Source of the DNA: JAHRAH01 sp051009015
GTDB lineage: Bacteria; Pseudomonadota; Gammaproteobacteria; Tethybacterales; Persebacteraceae
Length of the DNA: 18,927 nucleotides
NCBI GenBank assembly: GCA_051009015.1
Contig: JBPCWZ010000068.1
Coordinates: forward strand, 1 to 18,927
Reading direction: 5' to 3'
The position numbers and the translations under genes were made by a program. Below the pieces are notes generated by a model, which had not been told where the DNA came from, did no database searches, and saw only the letters and a list, made by a program, of their open reading frames with translations. This document shows, in pieces, positions 6,252 through 13,932 of the stretch. How positions within the stretch are numbered: the stretch's first letter is position 1; every line of letters begins with the position of its first letter.

Positions 6252-7727
6252 ATGATTAACTCCCTGCGCGCCTTGTGCCTGATATTTTTTGCCGCCGTCA
6301 TCGGCGGGGCGGCTTTTGCCGACGGCGATTTGCCGCCTTTGTACCAAGCGGCAAAAGACGGCAATACCGCCGAAGTCAAACGCCTGATTGACAACGGGGC
6401 GGATGTTAACGCAAAAAACGAAAAGGGCTGGACGCCTTTGCATAGTGCGGCATTTAGAGGTCACACCGAAATTGTGCTTGCTCTTGTCAAGGCGGGGGCG
6501 GATATTAACGCAAAAACCGACGATGGCTGGACGCCTCTGCTTGCTGCGTCAGGAAAAGGTCAAACAGAAACCGCCCTTGCCCTTGTCAAGGCGGGGGCGG
6601 ATATTAATGCGAAGCAAAAAAATGGTGCTGCGCCTCTGCATCTGGCGGCAGGAACAGGTCAAGCCGAAATTGTACTTGCCCTTATCAACGCAGGGGCGGA
6701 TATTAACGCAAAAACAGAAAGTGACCGGACGCCTCTGTATTTTGCGGCAGAGGAGGGTCAAACTGAAATCGCGCTTATCCTTGTCAAAGCGGGGGCGGAT
6801 ATTGAGGCAAAAGTCGGCAATGACCGGACGCCTCTGCTTGTTGCGTCAGGAGAAGGTCACACCGAAACCGCGCTTGCCCTTGTCAAGGCGGGGGCGGATA
6901 TTGAGGCAAAAACCGACGAAGGCGGAACACCTTTGCATATTACAGCCGAAGAAGGTCACACCGAAATTGCGCTTGCCCTCGTCAATGCCGGAGCGGATAT
7001 TAACGCAAAAGCCAATAACGGCTGGACACCCTTGCATTCCGCAGCGCAGCAAGGTCACACCGAAATTGCGCTCGCCCTTATTAAGGCGGGAGCGAATGTT
7101 AACGCAAAGGCGATAATACGCGATTGGATGCCTTTGCATAGTGCAGCATTCGGAGGTCACACCGAAATTGCACTTGCTCTTGTCAAGGCGGGGGCGGGTA
7201 TTAACACAAAAACTGACGATGGCGGGACGCCTTTGCATTATGCGGCAGAGTCAGGACAAACCGAAACCATGCTTGCTCTTGTCAAGGCGGGGGCGGATAT
7301 TAACGCAAAAACCGACAATGGCGGGACACCTTTGCATGTCGCGGCAGAGACAGGACAAGCCGAAACCGTGCTTGCCCTTATCAAGGCGGGGGCGGGTATT
7401 AGCGCAAAAATCAATGATGGCTTGACGCCTTTGCATTACGCAGCATCGGGAGGTTACACCGAAATCGCGCTTACCCTTGTCAAAGCGGGGGCAAATATTA
7501 ACGCAAAAGGTGACCTTGGCAAGAGTCCTTTGCATTATGCGGTGCAGCACGGTCACACCGAAACCGCATCCGCTCTTATAGAAGCCGGGGCGGATGTCAA
7601 TGCGAAAGCGAATGAAGGCGTAACCCCCCTTTATTTGGCGATACTCAGATTTCAACTGAAAACTGCCGCTATGCTGATTGGAGTCAAAGTAAAGAAATTG
7701 CAGGCATATTGGGATGAGAATGAATAA
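6252..7727 (+). CDS. Secreted ankyrin-repeat protein 1 (14 repeats)
   Basis: A 491-residue protein made of a Sec signal peptide (MINSLRALCLIFFAAVIGGAAFA, probable cleavage after AFA at residue 23) and about 14 ankyrin repeats that fill the rest of the molecule. Each unit is about 33 residues and close to consensus: TPLHxAAxxGHTEIALALVKAGADINAKxxxGG. One unit is 34 residues (AIIRDW). The C-terminal cap ends KKLQAYWDENE. Ankyrin repeats bind other proteins; no enzymatic domain is visible. The signal peptide puts it in the periplasm or outside the cell. It is a paralogue of the protein at 11294-12226: same signal-peptide style, the same first repeat (QAAKDGNTAEVKRLIDNGAD) and a similar cap. A target in a host is possible but not shown. 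Confidence 0.93.
   Translation: MINSLRALCLIFFAAVIGGAAFADGDLPPLYQAAKDGNTAEVKRLIDNGADVNAKNEKGWTPLHSAAFRGHTEIVLALVKAGADINAKTDDGWTPLLAASGKGQTETALALVKAGADINAKQKNGAAPLHLAAGTGQAEIVLALINAGADINAKTESDRTPLYFAAEEGQTEIALILVKAGADIEAKVGNDRTPLLVASGEGHTETALALVKAGADIEAKTDEGGTPLHITAEEGHTEIALALVNAGADINAKANNGWTPLHSAAQQGHTEIALALIKAGANVNAKAIIRDWMPLHSAAFGGHTEIALALVKAGAGINTKTDDGGTPLHYAAESGQTETMLALVKAGADINAKTDNGGTPLHVAAETGQAETVLALIKAGAGISAKINDGLTPLHYAASGGYTEIALTLVKAGANINAKGDLGKSPLHYAVQHGHTETASALIEAGADVNAKANEGVTPLYLAILRFQLKTAAMLIGVKVKKLQAYWDENE
6330..7620 (+). repeat. 99-bp tandem repeat array encoding the ankyrin units
   Basis: The ankyrin units are also similar at DNA level. The segment GTCAAGGCGGGGGCGGATAT recurs in phase, for example at 6486, 6585 and 7278, with variants in most other units. 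Synonymous positions are shared far more than protein constraint requires, suggesting recent duplication or gene conversion among the 99-bp units. One unit is 102 bp. Confidence 0.85.
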
Positions 7728-7799
7728 CCGGGCGGGTTAGTGCCTTCGCAATCGCCATAACCGGACGGTAATTTGCATGCTTTCTCCGGCTATCGGGCG

Positions 7800-7805
7800 T
7801 ATAAT
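7800..7805 (+). promoter_or_regulatory. -10-like TATAAT 7 nt before the preferred TRAP permease start
   Basis: A perfect TATAAT followed by CGCCGCA and then ATG (7813). No convincing -35 is found 16-18 bp upstream. If active it would give a leaderless message starting at or next to the ATG. It lies inside the longer reading frame that starts at 7777, which argues for 7813 as the start. Confidence 0.35.
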
Positions 7806-7812
7806 CGCCGCA

Positions 7813-10395
7813 ATGACCGATAACAAAACGACGACTGCGCAGGAGATGGTTGCCGCTGCTGATGTTGGGGGGCGGAATCTTGGCGGCAAAAGCGGGCGGG
7901 CTTTTGGCGTTATCGCTATCGCCTGGACTTTGTTTCAGTTGTGGGTGGCTTCGCCGCTGCCGTTTTATTTTTCCGCCGTTATGCCGGTGTTGAATCTGGA
8001 CGATGTAAAGGTTGTGCATTTGTCGTTTGCGCTCCTGCTGGTTTATGCATCCTATCCGGCGCGCAAAGCATCGCCGAAAGACCGCATTCCCGCAAGTGAT
8101 TGGCTGCTTTTGGCGGTTGCGCCATTGGCGGCTTTGTATCTTTTGGCTTTTAAGGAAGATTTGGCGGGCAGGGCTGGCGCGCCGATACTTGCCGATTTGA
8201 TTTTTGCCGGTATCGGAATGGCGATGCTTTTGGAAGCGGCGAGGCGGGCGCTGGGTTTGCCGCTTGTCGTTGTTGCGGTTTGTTTTTTGTTGTATGTGTT
8301 TTTTGGCGACAGCGCATTTTTGCCGGAGGCGATGCGCTGGAAGGGCGCGTCTTTCCAAAAAGCGATGTCGCATTTTTGGCTTTCCACCGAAGGCGTTTTT
8401 GGCGTTGCCCTTGGCGTGTCGGCGAGTTTTGTTTTTTTGTTTGTGTTTTTCGGCTTGCTGTTGGAAGGTGCGGGCGCGGGCAACTATATCATTCAGTTGT
8501 CGTTTTCATTGCTGGGCAGGTTTCGGGGAGGTCCGGCAAAGGCGGCGGTTGCGGCGTCCGCTTTGACCGGCATGATATCCGGCTCAAGCACGGCAAATGT
8601 GGTAACGACCGGCACTTTTACCATACCCCTGATGCGGCGTGTCGGCTTTTCGGCGGAGAAGGCGGGGGCGGTGGAAGTCGCATCTTCAACAAACGGGCAA
8701 CTAACGCCGCCGATTATGGGCGCGGCGGCTTTTTTGATGGTTGAATATGTGGGAGTGTCGTATTTGGAAGTCATACGCCATGCTTTTTTACCGGCGGTTA
8801 TTTCCTATCTTGCGCTGGTGTATATCGTGCATCTGGAAGCGGTCAAGGCAAAGATGGAAGGGTTGCCGCTTGCGCCCGGTTTGGCGGCGCGCAGTTTGTC
8901 GTCGCAGTTAATGCGCGGCGGTTTGGTTGTTTCGTTTTTGTTGACGGTTGTCGGCGCGGCGTATTTTGTTTTGTCGGCATTGAAGAGTGTTATTAAGAAT
9001 GATGCGTTTTTGATAGTTGCGGTTGTGTTGTTGGCGGTGCTGGCGTATTTGTTTTTGCTTCGCGTGGCGGCGAACAAAGCGGATTTGCCGCCGGATAATG
9101 CATCCCGCCCATTGACAAGCGTGCCGTCCTTTGCCGAAGTATGGCCGACCGGCGCCTACTTTGCCATACCGGTTTTTGCGTTGGTTTGGTTTTTGATGGT
9201 GGAGCGCAAATCGCCGGGCTTGTCGGTTTTTTGGGCTGTTGTGTTTTTGGCTGCGGTATCGCTGACACACAAGCCAATAAAGGAGTGGTTTCGGCGCGGC
9301 AAATGGCAAACAAAACTGCGCGAGGGATGGGATGATTTTTGCCGCGGTTTGGCATCGGGCGCGCGCCAGATGGTTGCCATAGCCGTGGCAACGGCGGCGG
9401 CGGGCATTATTGTCGGCGCGGTAACGCTTACGGGAATGCAGCAGTTTGTCGCCGAGTTGATAGAAACTTTATCGGGCGGTAATTTGATGGTAATCCTTTT
9501 GTTGGCGGCGGCGTTCAGTTTGGTGCTGGGGATGGGCTTGCCGACAACGGCAAACTATATTGTGGTCAGTTCTCTGATGGCGGGCGTGATAGTGGAGTTG
9601 GGCGCGCAAAACGGCTTGATAGTTCCGCTTATCGCCGTGCATCTTTTTGTTTTTTATTTCGGCATTTTGGCGGACGATACGCCGCCGGTAGGTTTGGGCG
9701 CATTTGCCGCTTCGGCGATATCGGGCGGCGACCCGATAAAAACCGGCTTTCAGGGTTTTGCCTACGACATACGCACGGCGATACTTCCCTTTTTGTTTAT
9801 CTTTAATACCGATTTGCTTTTGATAAATGTCGGTTTTGGCGGCGGCGTTGTTGTTTTCATCACCGCATTGGCGGCGATGCTGCTTTTTGCCGCGGCGACA
9901 CAGGGGTGGTTTTTGGCGAAGAACAAATGGTGGGAAACTTTGGCGCTTTTGTTAATTGCTTTTACTTTATTCCGCCCCGGCTTTTGGCTGGACAAAATAG
10001 CCCCGCCGTATTTGCAACTTCCGGCGGCGCAAATAACCGCCGCCGCCAAAAACGCGCCGGATAATGCAAGCATCAGAATGCGCGTTGGCGGGGAGGATTT
10101 ATCAACCGGCAAAATGGTGCATACCACTATTCTTTTGCCGCTGGGCGAAAAGGCAAAAGGGGAGGAGAGATTGGCGCAAAACGCGGGTTTGGAAATCAGG
10201 GAGGAAGACGGCGGCGTGTATGTTGATAACATAACATTCGGCGGCGCGGCGCAACAGGCGGGGCTGGATTTGGATTGGCGGATAATTGCGCTGGAAGAGA
10301 AAAACACAAGCCGGCCGGCAAAACAATGGTTTTGGCTGCCCGCGCTTTTGTTATTATCTCTGGTTGTGTTTTTGCAGCGGCGGCGGCGCGAATGA
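7813..10395 (+). CDS. Fused TRAP transporter permease (DctQM fusion) with C-terminal DUF3394 domain
   Basis: An 860-residue membrane protein of the fused 4TM/12TM TRAP class, normally partnered by a TAXI-type substrate-binding protein. The N-terminal part is the DctQ-like portion. The DctM-like portion carries GMISGSSTANVVTTGTFTIP and VASSTNGQLTPPIMGAAAFL in its first half, GMGLPTTANYIVVSSLM and FGILADDTPPVGLGAFAAS in the second. The last ~130 residues match DUF3394, with a PDZ-like GVYVDNITFGGAAQQAGLDL, then a final hydrophobic helix (FWLPALLLLSLVVFL) and a basic end. The start at 7813 is preferred; an in-frame ATG at 7777 adds 12 residues. No TAXI or DctP receptor is adjacent, so it may use one encoded elsewhere. 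Its stop overlaps the BKACE start (ATGA). Substrate unknown. Confidence 0.9.
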   Translation: MTDNKTTTAQEMVAAADVGGRNLGGKSGRAFGVIAIAWTLFQLWVASPLPFYFSAVMPVLNLDDVKVVHLSFALLLVYASYPARKASPKDRIPASDWLLLAVAPLAALYLLAFKEDLAGRAGAPILADLIFAGIGMAMLLEAARRALGLPLVVVAVCFLLYVFFGDSAFLPEAMRWKGASFQKAMSHFWLSTEGVFGVALGVSASFVFLFVFFGLLLEGAGAGNYIIQLSFSLLGRFRGGPAKAAVAASALTGMISGSSTANVVTTGTFTIPLMRRVGFSAEKAGAVEVASSTNGQLTPPIMGAAAFLMVEYVGVSYLEVIRHAFLPAVISYLALVYIVHLEAVKAKMEGLPLAPGLAARSLSSQLMRGGLVVSFLLTVVGAAYFVLSALKSVIKNDAFLIVAVVLLAVLAYLFLLRVAANKADLPPDNASRPLTSVPSFAEVWPTGAYFAIPVFALVWFLMVERKSPGLSVFWAVVFLAAVSLTHKPIKEWFRRGKWQTKLREGWDDFCRGLASGARQMVAIAVATAAAGIIVGAVTLTGMQQFVAELIETLSGGNLMVILLLAAAFSLVLGMGLPTTANYIVVSSLMAGVIVELGAQNGLIVPLIAVHLFVFYFGILADDTPPVGLGAFAASAISGGDPIKTGFQGFAYDIRTAILPFLFIFNTDLLLINVGFGGGVVVFITALAAMLLFAAATQGWFLAKNKWWETLALLLIAFTLFRPGFWLDKIAPPYLQLPAAQITAAAKNAPDNASIRMRVGGEDLSTGKMVHTTILLPLGEKAKGEERLAQNAGLEIREEDGGVYVDNITFGGAAQQAGLDLDWRIIALEEKNTSRPAKQWFWLPALLLLSLVVFLQRRRRE

Positions 10396-11180
10396 ACAAC
10401 AAGGGCATAATGATTATGGCGGCGGTTAACGGCGCGCGCCTGACAAAACAACAATGCCCCGCCGTGCCGATAACAATAGGAGAGACGGCGTGCGCGGCAA
10501 AGGAGTGTTATGATGCGGGCGCAAAAGCGGTGCATGCGCACATACGCGACAAAAACGGCGGTCATCTTTTGGATGCCGGTGCATACCACGAATTGATTGA
10601 TGAGATAAAAACGCGCGCGCCGAAGTTGATGGTGCAAATCACAACCGAAAGCGGCGGAAAATACACTCCCCATCAACAGCGCGAAATAGCGCGCCAGACG
10701 GGGCATAATGAAATATCGGCGGCATTGCGCGAGATAACCGCCGATAACGACAAAAAAGCGGCGGCGGATTTTTATCATTTGGCGGGAGTGCGCATTCAGC
10801 ATATTTTATATTCCCCCGCCGAAGTGCATCAATTGGCGGTATTAATAAAGGGCGGCATAATCCCCGCCGAAAATGTGTTTGTGCTTTTCGTCCTCGGCGA
10901 TTATCAAACCCGAGCGGCGATGCCCGCAGATTTATTGCCTTTTTTGGCGGCGATGAAAAAGGCAACCCTGAAAGCGCAAACAATGGCTTGTGCTTTCGGG
11001 CGGCGCGAGAGTGATTGTTTGCTTGCGGCGGCAAAAGCGGGAATGCATTGCCGCGTAGGTTTGGAAAACAACCATTACAACGAAAACGGCAACCCGGCAA
11101 AAAACAACGCCGAAAGAGTGGCGGAAATAAGAAAAAAACTAAAAAAAGCCGCCATCCCCCTGTCCCCGCCCTTTGCATAG
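10392..11180 (+). CDS. BKACE-family (DUF849) beta-keto acid cleavage enzyme
   Basis: A 262-residue TIM-barrel enzyme of the family typified by Kce, 3-keto-5-aminohexanoate cleavage enzyme. Members cleave a beta-keto acid with acetyl-CoA to give acetoacetate and a CoA thioester. HAHIRD (His48, His50) is the metal-binding HxH; VQITTESGGKYTP and ILYSPAEV are family motifs; CRVGLENN near 220-227 supplies the conserved Arg221 and metal ligand Glu225. The residue after that Glu is Asn226, where Kce has a catalytic Asp. The start is ATG 10392, which overlaps the TRAP permease stop (ATGA); the frame extends upstream only within that gene. Coupling to a transporter suggests it degrades an imported acid. 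The exact substrate cannot be told; family members differ widely. Confidence 0.88.
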   Translation: MNNKGIMIMAAVNGARLTKQQCPAVPITIGETACAAKECYDAGAKAVHAHIRDKNGGHLLDAGAYHELIDEIKTRAPKLMVQITTESGGKYTPHQQREIARQTGHNEISAALREITADNDKKAAADFYHLAGVRIQHILYSPAEVHQLAVLIKGGIIPAENVFVLFVLGDYQTRAAMPADLLPFLAAMKKATLKAQTMACAFGRRESDCLLAAAKAGMHCRVGLENNHYNENGNPAKNNAERVAEIRKKLKKAAIPLSPPFA

Positions 11181-11293
11181 CAACCAAAAAACAAACAACC
11201 CCGCCACTTCCTTGTCGCCACCATCCCCGCACGGAATATCGGATAGTTTATCTTTTATGATAAGATGACGCATCTTTGGAGAATCAAAAAGCG

Positions 11294-12226
11294 ATGACGA
11301 TTAACAACTTTCCGCGCATTCCGCGCGGTTTTTCTCGTGCCTTGTGCGCTTTATGCGCCTTGATTCTTCTCGCCGCCCTGTGCGGGGGCGCTTTTGCCGA
11401 CGGCGAAAGCCAAAAGCCGCCTTTGCATCAAGCGGCAAAAGACGGCGATACTGCCGCCGTCAAACGCCTGATAGACGGCGGCGCGGATATTCATGAAAAA
11501 GACGACATTGGCTACACGCCCCTGCATTGGGCGGCGCTGGAGGGAAAAACCGAAATGATGACTATCCTCGTCAAAGCGGGCGCGGACGTGAATGCAAAAA
11601 GCGCAACTGGCTCAACGCCCCTGTCTGATGCGGCAGGCAAAGGTCACACCGATGCCATTGCCGCTTTGGTCAAAGCGGGGGCTGATGTTAACGCAGGAGA
11701 CGAAGTCGGCTTTGTTCCCCTGCATACTGCAGTGGTTAATGACCAAGCCGATAGTGTTGCCGCCCTTATCAAAGCGGGGGCGAATGTTGATGCAAAATCA
11801 AGGCGCGGCGGCTACCTGACCCCTTTGCATTTTGCCGCCGCTACCGGGCAGGCCGATATCGCCACCGTTCTCATCAAAGCCGGGGCGGATATCAATGCAC
11901 AGGGGAAAACCGGCACGCCTTTGCATTGGGCGGTGGATAGGGGGCAAACCGCTGCCGCTCTTGCCCTTATCAAAGCGGGGGCGGATGTTAACGCAAAAGG
12001 ACCGCACGACTGGACGCCCTTGCATAACGCGGCATATTGGGATAAAGCCGATGTTGCCGATGCTCTTATTAAAGCCGGAGCGGATGTGCTTGCGGAGGAC
12101 ATTAATGGTTTTGGTCCGTTGTATTACGCGTTAGAGGGCATTCAATTGGATGTTATTTTTATTATTCTTAAGGCATGGATTTCCGCTAAGTTGGAAAGAT
12201 GGGGGGATGCTTTGTCATCTTTGTAG
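11294..12226 (+). CDS. Secreted ankyrin-repeat protein 2 (8 repeats)
   Basis: A 310-residue protein with an N-terminal signal peptide (hydrophobic core ALCALCALILLAALCGGAFA, probable cleavage after AFA, about residue 36) and 8 ankyrin repeats, such as TPLHWAALEGKTEMMTILVK and TPLHFAAATGQADIATVLIK. The C-terminal cap (PLYYALEGIQLDVIFIILKA) resembles that of ankyrin protein 1. The ATG at 11294 is preferred over an in-frame TTG at 11276: TTTGGAGA (11276-11283) is a plausible Shine-Dalgarno about 11 nt upstream. A -10-like TATGAT lies at 11256-11261. The repeats are more divergent in DNA than those of protein 1. Probably exported and protein-binding; partner unknown. It follows the TRAP/BKACE operon by 113 bp on the same strand. 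Confidence 0.9.
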   Translation: MTINNFPRIPRGFSRALCALCALILLAALCGGAFADGESQKPPLHQAAKDGDTAAVKRLIDGGADIHEKDDIGYTPLHWAALEGKTEMMTILVKAGADVNAKSATGSTPLSDAAGKGHTDAIAALVKAGADVNAGDEVGFVPLHTAVVNDQADSVAALIKAGANVDAKSRRGGYLTPLHFAAATGQADIATVLIKAGADINAQGKTGTPLHWAVDRGQTAAALALIKAGADVNAKGPHDWTPLHNAAYWDKADVADALIKAGADVLAEDINGFGPLYYALEGIQLDVIFIILKAWISAKLERWGDALSSL

Positions 12227-12282
12227 CCCGATGCGGCGGGGGAGTTTAACTTAACAACTGATAACCGACCGCTGCCGCCTGT

Positions 12283-13062
12283 TTATTTGTCCTGCCATAC
12301 GGGGGGGCGTTTGGTTAGGAATGCGTTTATGCCTTCTTGGGCATCGGCGGCGGTCATGTTTGTTGCCATTACTTCTCCGGCGTATTGATATGCTTCTTCA
12401 AGCGGCATTTCCAATTGGCGGTAAAACGCTTTTTTGCCGGTCGCGAGGGTTAGCATGGATTTTGCCGCGATGGCTTTTGCGATACTTTGGCATCGGTCAT
12501 CAAGGGCATCGGCGGGGGCGACTTCGTTTATCAAGCCCGCCGCCGCCGCTTGTTCCGCCGTCAGGGGGTCGCCTGTCAGTAGCATTTTCATCGCTGTTTT
12601 GCGCCCGACATTGCGCGAAAGGGCGACCATCGGCGTGGAACAAAACAAGCCGATATGCACCCCCGGCGTGGCAAAGCGCGCCGAATCATCGGCGATGGCG
12701 ATATCGCAGGCGGCGACAAGTTGGCAACCCGCCGCAGTCGCCATCCCGCGCACTTGGGCGATGACCGGTTTGGGGTTTTGTGTTATCGCCAGCATCATTT
12801 TGCTGCACAGGGCGAAAACTTCGCGGTAATCTTCCAGCCCGCTTTTTGCCGCCATCTCGCGCAGGTCGTGCCCGGCGCAAAAAACCGCGCCGCTTGCGTT
12901 GATGATTATCACGCGCACCGATTTGTCTTCGGCGGCATCCGATAGCGCGCCGTGCAACTCGCGCATTAGCGCATCGGATAATGCGTTGCGGCTTTGCGGT
13001 CGGTTTAGCGTCAGCGTGCGAATGCCGCCGCCGTCATTTCGCAATAGTATGGAATCGCTCAT
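12283..13062 (-). CDS. Crotonase-fold protein, ECHDC3-like enoyl-CoA hydratase/isomerase family
   Basis: A 259-residue crotonase-superfamily protein. It matches the ECHDC3 subgroup along its whole length: AVFCAGHDLREM, GMATAAGCQLVAACDIAIA, FATPGVHIGLFCSTPMVALS, and a C-terminus DAQEGINAFLTKRPPVW. The oxyanion-hole segments (around Gly64 and Gly112) that bind the acyl-CoA carbonyl are kept. Both catalytic glutamates of classical enoyl-CoA hydratase are absent: the equivalent of rat Glu144 is Gln114 and of Glu164 is Gly134. Simple hydration of enoyl-CoA is therefore doubtful; the subgroup's reaction is not settled to my knowledge. It faces ankyrin gene 2 end to end, with 56 bp between. A TTGTTT-17-TAAGAT candidate promoter lies upstream; no Shine-Dalgarno is visible. 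Confidence 0.9.
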   Translation of the reverse strand: MSDSILLRNDGGGIRTLTLNRPQSRNALSDALMRELHGALSDAAEDKSVRVIIINASGAVFCAGHDLREMAAKSGLEDYREVFALCSKMMLAITQNPKPVIAQVRGMATAAGCQLVAACDIAIADDSARFATPGVHIGLFCSTPMVALSRNVGRKTAMKMLLTGDPLTAEQAAAAGLINEVAPADALDDRCQSIAKAIAAKSMLTLATGKKAFYRQLEMPLEEAYQYAGEVMATNMTAADAQEGINAFLTKRPPVWQDK

Positions 13063-13074
13063 CGGTGTTTTGTT

Positions 13075-13103
13075 ATCTTAACAAAAATGCCGCCGCAAAA
13101 CAA
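13075..13103 (-). promoter_or_regulatory. Candidate promoter of the ECHDC3-like gene
   Basis: On the minus strand TTGTTT (13103-13098), a 17-bp spacer and TAAGAT (13080-13075). The hexamer ends 12 nt before the ATG, the same distance as in rpsL, so the expected leader is only about 5-6 nt. Confidence 0.4.
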
Positions 13104-13142
13104 AACCGCCCCGCCGCCTGCTTGTGATAATTCCGTATAAAA

Positions 13143-13391
13143 GCCCTGAAAGGGCGGCATGGTCATAGCACGGGGCAACGCCCCGTGAATTGGCATATTA
13201 AACAAACAAGCCCTGAAAGGGCGACCGAAAACAACGGCGGCGAATGTTAAACGGGCGAGGATTTTTCGGGTTTGCGGTTTTGCCGGGCTTCGCCCAGCAA
13301 AAGAAAGGGACGCCCTTACAGGGCTTGATTAATTGAAATGCCGGCTTACGGGGCGTTGCCCCGTGCTATGAACAGGACGCCCTTTCAGGGC
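13143..13391. repeat. Composite palindromic repeat element, copy 2
   Basis: The same order and nearly the same spacing as at 826-1091: GCCCTGAAAGGGC (13143-13155), CACGGGGC-AAC-GCCCCGTG (13169-13187), GCCCTGAAAGGGC (13210-13222), then GGGCTTCGCCC (13285-13295) and the reverse-orientation copies GCCCTTACAGGGC (13312-13324), ACGGGGCGTTGCCCCGT (13348-13364) and GCCCTTTCAGGGC (13379-13391). Compared with copy 1 the long hairpin carries G-C where copy 1 has A-T, changed on both arms. With the palindrome at 13407 this fills the gap between the crotonase gene and ankyrin gene 3. Confidence 0.8.
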
Positions 13392-13406
13392 TATAACAAA
13401 AAGGAG

Positions 13407-13426
13407 ATTCCCGCTTTCGCGGGAAT
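13407..13426. repeat. ATTCCCGC-N4-GCGGGAAT palindrome, copy 4
   Basis: A perfect copy of the 20-bp palindrome with a TTTC loop, 16 bp from the composite element and just after the 3' end of the minus-strand glycan operon (stop at 13452). It could fold as a 3' hairpin on that transcript, but no T-run follows. Confidence 0.85.
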
Positions 13427-13451
13427 GACGAGAAGGGCGGGAATGCCGGGG

Positions 13452-13910
13452 TTATGTTTTGGTTTGTAGCATTGTGCGGGTGTTTTGTACATAATCCAGT
13501 GGGGTTTTGTTTTTGGCGGTTTTGGCGTTTTTGTTGGCGCCGGATTGTAAGAGGATGTGCACTACTGCGGCATTGTTGATTTGTGCTGCCAGATGGAGGG
13601 GGGTTTCTCCGGCGTTGTTTTGGGCGTTTATGTCGGCGTTTGCGTCTATAAAATCGCGGGCGGCGCGGGCATCGCCGAGCGTTGCCGCGATGTGTAAGGG
13701 GGTGTCGCCGTTGTTGTCTGTTGCATCGGGGTTTGCGCCGTGCGCCATTAATATCAAAGCGGCGGCGCGGCTGCCATGCATCGCGCAATGATGCAAAAGC
13801 GAAAACCCGTCCGCATCCGCCCCGTTAATCTTCGCGCCGTCTTTTACCAGCGGCAACAAGGCGGCGCAGTCGTTTAGCGCCGCCGCCTTGAACAATTTGA
13901 TATCTGTCAT
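13452..13910 (-). CDS. Small cytoplasmic ankyrin-repeat protein (ankyrin protein 3)
   Basis: A 152-residue protein with about four ankyrin repeats plus a short fifth: KLFKAAALNDCAALLPLVKD, SLLHHCAMHGSRAAALILMA, TPLHIAATLGDARAARDFID, TPLHLAAQINNAAVVHILLQ and TPLDYVQ. There is no signal peptide, so unlike the other two it should stay in the cytoplasm, and its repeats are not DNA-level copies of theirs. The start is ATG 13910: AAGGAG (13922-13917) lies 6 nt upstream, the best Shine-Dalgarno in the window. An ATG 11 codons further upstream has no such site. The gene begins 22 nt after the stop of the second GT32 gene and is probably the last gene of that operon. It may scaffold the glycosyltransferases, but this is inference from position. 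Confidence 0.88.
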   Translation of the reverse strand: MTDIKLFKAAALNDCAALLPLVKDGAKINGADADGFSLLHHCAMHGSRAAALILMAHGANPDATDNNGDTPLHIAATLGDARAARDFIDANADINAQNNAGETPLHLAAQINNAAVVHILLQSGANKNAKTAKNKTPLDYVQNTRTMLQTKT

Positions 13911-13932
13911 TGTTTTCTCCTTCCGTGAAAAG

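Noticed and set aside
6125..6394. 90-codon upstream extension of the sulfatase frame
   Set aside because: It runs across the promoter and the start of ankyrin gene 1 and has no sulfatase similarity; the family N-terminus (PNILLIMAD) begins at the ATG at 6124.
6846..7238. Antisense frames in the ankyrin gene with periodic Cys residues
   Set aside because: The periodicity mirrors the 99-bp sense repeats; these are shadows of the ankyrin units.
10275..10391. 39-codon upstream extension of the BKACE frame
   Set aside because: It lies entirely inside the 3' end of the TRAP permease gene; the ATG at 10392 gives an ATGA overlap and the expected family N-terminus.
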